Assembly: GCA_900552885.1 (NCBI GenBank)
Contig: USBM01000085.1
Location: 1 to 8,599, forward strand
Source of the DNA: an uncultured Clostridium sp.
Lineage (GTDB): Bacteria; Bacillota; Clostridia; Lachnospirales; Lachnospiraceae
Direction of reading: 5' to 3'
Length of the DNA stretch: 8,599 nucleotides
Part shown: positions 6,171-8,599 of the stretch, piece by piece
Layout: each line of letters begins with the position of its first letter
Numbering within the stretch: position 1 is the stretch's first letter
Notes under the pieces: model-generated
Database searches by the model: none
What the model was told of the DNA's origin: nothing
The model's input: only the letters and a program-made list of their open reading frames with translations
Position numbers and translations under genes: made by a program

Positions 6171-6259
6171 ATCTTATATTCCTTCCTGCATGATCTCCTG
6201 TAAACGCTGATCCATTCATACCACTGACTATTTTCTACCTGACGCGATCCATACCGTAA

Positions 6260-7024
6260 TTATCGTGCCTGTACACCGCCAAGATCTTTGATCACTTCTG
6301 ATGCAATGATAAGACCTGCTACTGCCGGTACAAATGCGGTCGAACCAGGAATATCCCTCCGTTCATTACAGGTTCTCGCAGCTCCCGGCGGGCATACACA
6401 GTGATTCCGGCAGCTGATCGACTCATCTTCGATCGGACGGATTGCCTTCTCTTTCGAATAAACAACCTTTAACTTCTTAACGCCTCGTTTCTTCAATTCA
6501 CGACGCATCACTTTCGCAAGCGGACATACAGAAGTCTTATAGATATCTGCCACCTCAAACTCTGCCGGATTCAGCTTATTCCCGGCTCCCATACTGCTAA
6601 TGATCGGCGTATCCGTCTCTTGTGCCTGCATCACAAGCTGAATCTTTGCGGTCACTGTATCCACCGCATCTACAACATACGAATATGCCGCAAAATCAAA
6701 CTCATCTTTATTCTCCGGAAGATAAAAACAATTATGCACTTCCACCTTGCAATCCGGATTGATATCCAGAATCCGTTCTTTCATGACTTCCGTTTTATAT
6801 TTTCCGATCGTCTTTCTCGTTGCAATGATCTGTCGGTTGAGATTGGTCAGACATACCTTGTCATCATCAATCAGATCGATCGCACCAACACCGCTTCTCA
6901 CAAGTGCTTCTACTACATATCCACCTACACCACCGATTCCAAACACGGCAACTCTTGCCTTCGCCAACCGATCCATTGCTTCTTTTCCCAATAATAACTG
7001 TGTTCTCGAAAACTGGTCTAACAT
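6260..7024 (-). CDS. tcdA: tRNA threonylcarbamoyladenosine dehydratase (TcdA, ThiF/HesA/MoeB-like)
   Basis: This 254-residue E1-like enzyme should adenylate and dehydrate t6A at tRNA position 37 to the cyclic form ct6A, using ATP in the cytoplasm. It begins QFSRTQLLLG, typical of TcdA, followed by the ATP-binding GIGGVGG (29-35), the acidic strand IDLIDDD (49-55), NLNRQ (61-65), Lys75, and VDAVDT (118-123). The C-terminal part has PGSTAFVPAVAGLIIASEV, which is characteristic of TcdA rather than MoeB or ThiF. A cysteine group (205, 209, 211, 219 around NHCVCPPG) resembles the clostridial versions as I recall them. The ATG at 7024 has AGGAG (7031-7035) six bases upstream. It heads the presumed tcdA-ttcA-trxB run, behind its own likely promoter and after the metY terminator. 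A sulfur-transfer or cofactor role is possible for ThiF relatives but less likely given these motifs. Confidence 0.93.
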   Translation of the reverse strand: MLDQFSRTQLLLGKEAMDRLAKARVAVFGIGGVGGYVVEALVRSGVGAIDLIDDDKVCLTNLNRQIIATRKTIGKYKTEVMKERILDINPDCKVEVHNCFYLPENKDEFDFAAYSYVVDAVDTVTAKIQLVMQAQETDTPIISSMGAGNKLNPAEFEVADIYKTSVCPLAKVMRRELKKRGVKKLKVVYSKEKAIRPIEDESISCRNHCVCPPGAARTCNERRDIPGSTAFVPAVAGLIIASEVIKDLGGVQAR

Positions 7025-7069
7025 ATATAACTCCTCTGATTGTATCTATCCTATTATGAACCGCTACTC

Positions 7070-7098
7070 ATCATACCACACAAACCTTCATTCGTCAC
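7070..7098 (-). promoter_or_regulatory. Likely promoter of the tcdA-ttcA-trxB run
   Basis: The minus strand has GTGACG (7093-7098, the TGAC core of TTGACA), 17 bases, then TATGAT (7070-7075, five of six). The start would be near 7063, about 40 bases before the tcdA ATG. The -35 box is not close to consensus, so this is a moderate call. Confidence 0.45.
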
Positions 7099-7122
7099 CT
7101 ACAACTATACTTCGTAACGTCG

Positions 7123-7156
7123 AAAAAAGGTTACCCGTAATCCGGTAACCCTTTTT
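7123..7156 (-). terminator. Intrinsic terminator of metY
   Basis: GGTTACC (7129-7135) pairs with GGTAACC (7144-7150) around an 8-base loop. The minus-strand transcript then runs into six T residues (plus-strand A tract 7123-7128), 45 bases past the metY stop. The other side also carries five T residues on the plus strand (7152-7156), so it could work in both directions, although no plus-strand gene approaches it. Confidence 0.85.
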
Positions 7157-7200
7157 CATTTCGCAATTATAATTAATATACCCAGAAAGATCTATTCTAT

Positions 7201-8508
7201 TTACTGGATTGCCTTGAATGCCTCGTCAAGATCTTCAATGATATCATCGATATTCTCTGTTCCGATAGAAAGACGAATCGTATTTGGCTTGATACCCTGA
7301 TCTAACAACTCGGCCTCATTGCACTCTGAATGTGTAGTAGATGCCGGGTGAATCGCTAACGACTTCACATCGGCAACATTAGCAAGCAATGAGAATAACT
7401 CCAACTCATCAATGAACTGCTGTGCTTTCTTCGCATCGCCTTTGATCTCAAATGTGAAGATAGAACCACCACCATTCGGGAAATACTTCTTATAAAGTGC
7501 CTGCTGCTCCGGATCTGTTGAAATAGAAGGATGATTTACCTTCTCTACCAACGGCTGATCCTTCAGATACTGTACTACCTTTAATGCATTTTCTACATGC
7601 CGCTCTACACGAAGAGATAATGTCTCCAAGCCCTGAAGGAAAATGAAAGAATGTACCGGCGAGATCGTTGCTCCTGTATCACGAAGCAGGATCGCACGAA
7701 TGTATGTAACAAATGCTGCCGGAGCGCAATCCTTTGCAAAGGAAACTCCATGGTAAGATACGTTTGGCTCCTTCAACCACGGGAACTTATCGCTTGCTGT
7801 CCAGTCAAACTTACCACTGTCAATGATGACACCACCGATTGTTGTTCCGTGCCCACCAATGAACTTGGTTGCAGAATGCACTACGATATCTGCACCATAC
7901 TCAATCGGACGAACCAGGTAAGGTGTTGCGAATGTATTATCTACGATCAACGGAATGCCTGCTTCATGTGCAATGTTTGCAATCTTCTCGATATCCACAA
8001 CTTCTGAATTCGGATTACCTAATGTCTCAATCTCAATTGCCTTGGTATTGTCTTTGATCGCTGCCTTAATCGCATCATAGTCAAACGGATCTACAAATGT
8101 TGCTTCAATTCCATAATCCGGAAGCGTATGTGCTAACAGGTTATAAGTACCTCCATAGATATTCTTTGCTGCTACAATATGATCACCTGCATGAGCAACA
8201 CCCTGTAAAGCATATGTCAATGCCGCTGCACCGGAGCCAACTGCCAAAGCTGCCACACCGCCCTCTAAGGCTGCGATTCTCTGCTCGAAAATATCTTCTG
8301 TCGGATTGGTTAATCTTCCGTAAATATTACCTGCATCACGAAGACCGAAACGATCGGCTGCATGCTGGCTGTTATGGAATACATAAGATGATGTCAGATA
8401 GATTGGAACTGCTCTTGCGTCTGTCACCGGATCCGGCTGTTCCTGTCCTACATGTAACTGTAATGTCTCAAATTTTAAATTTCTTTCTGCATATGATTTC
8501 TTACTCAT
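7201..8508 (-). CDS. metY: O-acetylhomoserine aminocarboxypropyltransferase / sulfhydrylase (PLP enzyme)
   Basis: This 435-residue cytoplasmic enzyme should convert O-acetylhomoserine plus sulfide to homocysteine, the direct sulfhydrylation route to methionine. It belongs to the Cys/Met-metabolism PLP family: FETLQLHVGQ start, YGRLTNPT (63-70; Tyr63 and Arg65 contact the PLP phosphate of the partner subunit), AVGSGAAA (89-96), IYGGTYNL (117-124), IVDNTFATP (188-196, Asp190 binding the pyridine nitrogen) and VVHSATKFIGGHG with the PLP lysine Lys215. Its length of about 430 residues and the insertion around FPWLKEPNVSYHG distinguish MetY from the shorter MetB, MetC and MetZ types (about 380-400). 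The ATG at 8508 has AGAGG (8516-8520) seven bases upstream. The remaining 79 bases to the window edge are AT-rich; I see no convincing promoter, T-box or S-box there, and any leader control would start outside the window. A hairpin terminator isolates it from tcdA. Confidence 0.96.
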   Translation of the reverse strand: MSKKSYAERNLKFETLQLHVGQEQPDPVTDARAVPIYLTSSYVFHNSQHAADRFGLRDAGNIYGRLTNPTEDIFEQRIAALEGGVAALAVGSGAAALTYALQGVAHAGDHIVAAKNIYGGTYNLLAHTLPDYGIEATFVDPFDYDAIKAAIKDNTKAIEIETLGNPNSEVVDIEKIANIAHEAGIPLIVDNTFATPYLVRPIEYGADIVVHSATKFIGGHGTTIGGVIIDSGKFDWTASDKFPWLKEPNVSYHGVSFAKDCAPAAFVTYIRAILLRDTGATISPVHSFIFLQGLETLSLRVERHVENALKVVQYLKDQPLVEKVNHPSISTDPEQQALYKKYFPNGGGSIFTFEIKGDAKKAQQFIDELELFSLLANVADVKSLAIHPASTTHSECNEAELLDQGIKPNTIRLSIGTENIDDIIEDLDEAFKAIQ

Positions 8509-8599
8509 AATCGTACCTCTTTCTGTGGTCCTGCCACTCTATATTTTTATTATTAAATATTTCCTTAAGTTACTATTGTATTCTTACTTGCCTCAACAC

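Noticed and set aside
6171..6259. Tiny ORF (13 codons, MDQRLQEIMQEGI) and possible promoter between tcdA and ttcA
   Set aside because: The short frame merely contains the ribosome site of the next gene, and the TATGAA there has no acceptable -35 partner.
8509..8599. Methionine-pathway riboswitch (S-box) or T-box upstream of metY
   Set aside because: Only 91 bases are available, with one small hairpin (GTGG-CCAC) and no conserved core motifs; a leader could exist further out but is not visible.

Overview
The window looks like chromosomal DNA from a low-GC Gram-positive Clostridia, most likely a Lachnospiraceae relative (Roseburia/Agathobacter/Eubacterium type). This is inferred from strong GGAGG-type ribosome sites, TTGACA/TATAAT-like promoters, the rhodanese-TtcA fusion, the YjfB motility peptide and the style of the proteins. 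No lineage-defining marker such as rRNA is present. All eight confident genes, plus one gene fragment, are on the minus strand, so transcription runs from high to low coordinates. I see no mobile element, CRISPR array, tRNA or rRNA, and no gene-free stretch longer than about 180 bases.

In transcription order: (1) 8508-7201 is metY, O-acetylhomoserine sulfhydrylase, closed by an intrinsic hairpin with T tracts at 7123-7156. (2) A run of four genes follows: tcdA (tRNA ct6A dehydratase, 7024-6260), a rhodanese-TtcA PP-loop fusion (6170-5025), trxB (thioredoxin reductase, 5012-4116) and, after its own promoter, a TetR-family regulator (4052-3477). An alpha/beta hydrolase (3417-2470) comes directly behind the regulator. 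Sulfur and redox chemistry ties the first genes together: metY assimilates sulfide, TcdA and TtcA-like enzymes act on the tRNA anticodon loop, and TrxB supplies thiol reducing power. The regulator and hydrolase look like a separate two-gene unit, because a good promoter and an inverted repeat sit across the trxB stop codon. (3) A near-consensus promoter at the end of the hydrolase gene drives a small YjfB-family motility peptide (2396-2211) and a secreted SH3-SH3-NlpC/P60 cell-wall hydrolase (2188-1088, GTG start), closed by a hairpin at 1027-1058. (4) A secreted transglutaminase-like protein (982-125) has its Cys-His-Asp triad but stops soon after the catalytic Asp.

The most unusual spot is the left edge. 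From about position 165 down to position 1 a different reading frame encodes an internal piece of CobI/CbiL, the precorrin-2/cobalt-factor-2 C20-methyltransferase of B12 synthesis. It lacks its N-terminal part and overlaps the truncated 3' end of the transglutaminase-like gene. This is either a real illegitimate-recombination junction or an assembly chimera. Nothing in the window amounts to a clearly new multi-gene system; the best candidates for follow-up are this junction, the TetR operator-promoter and the YjfB/NlpC promoter with its helically phased repeats.
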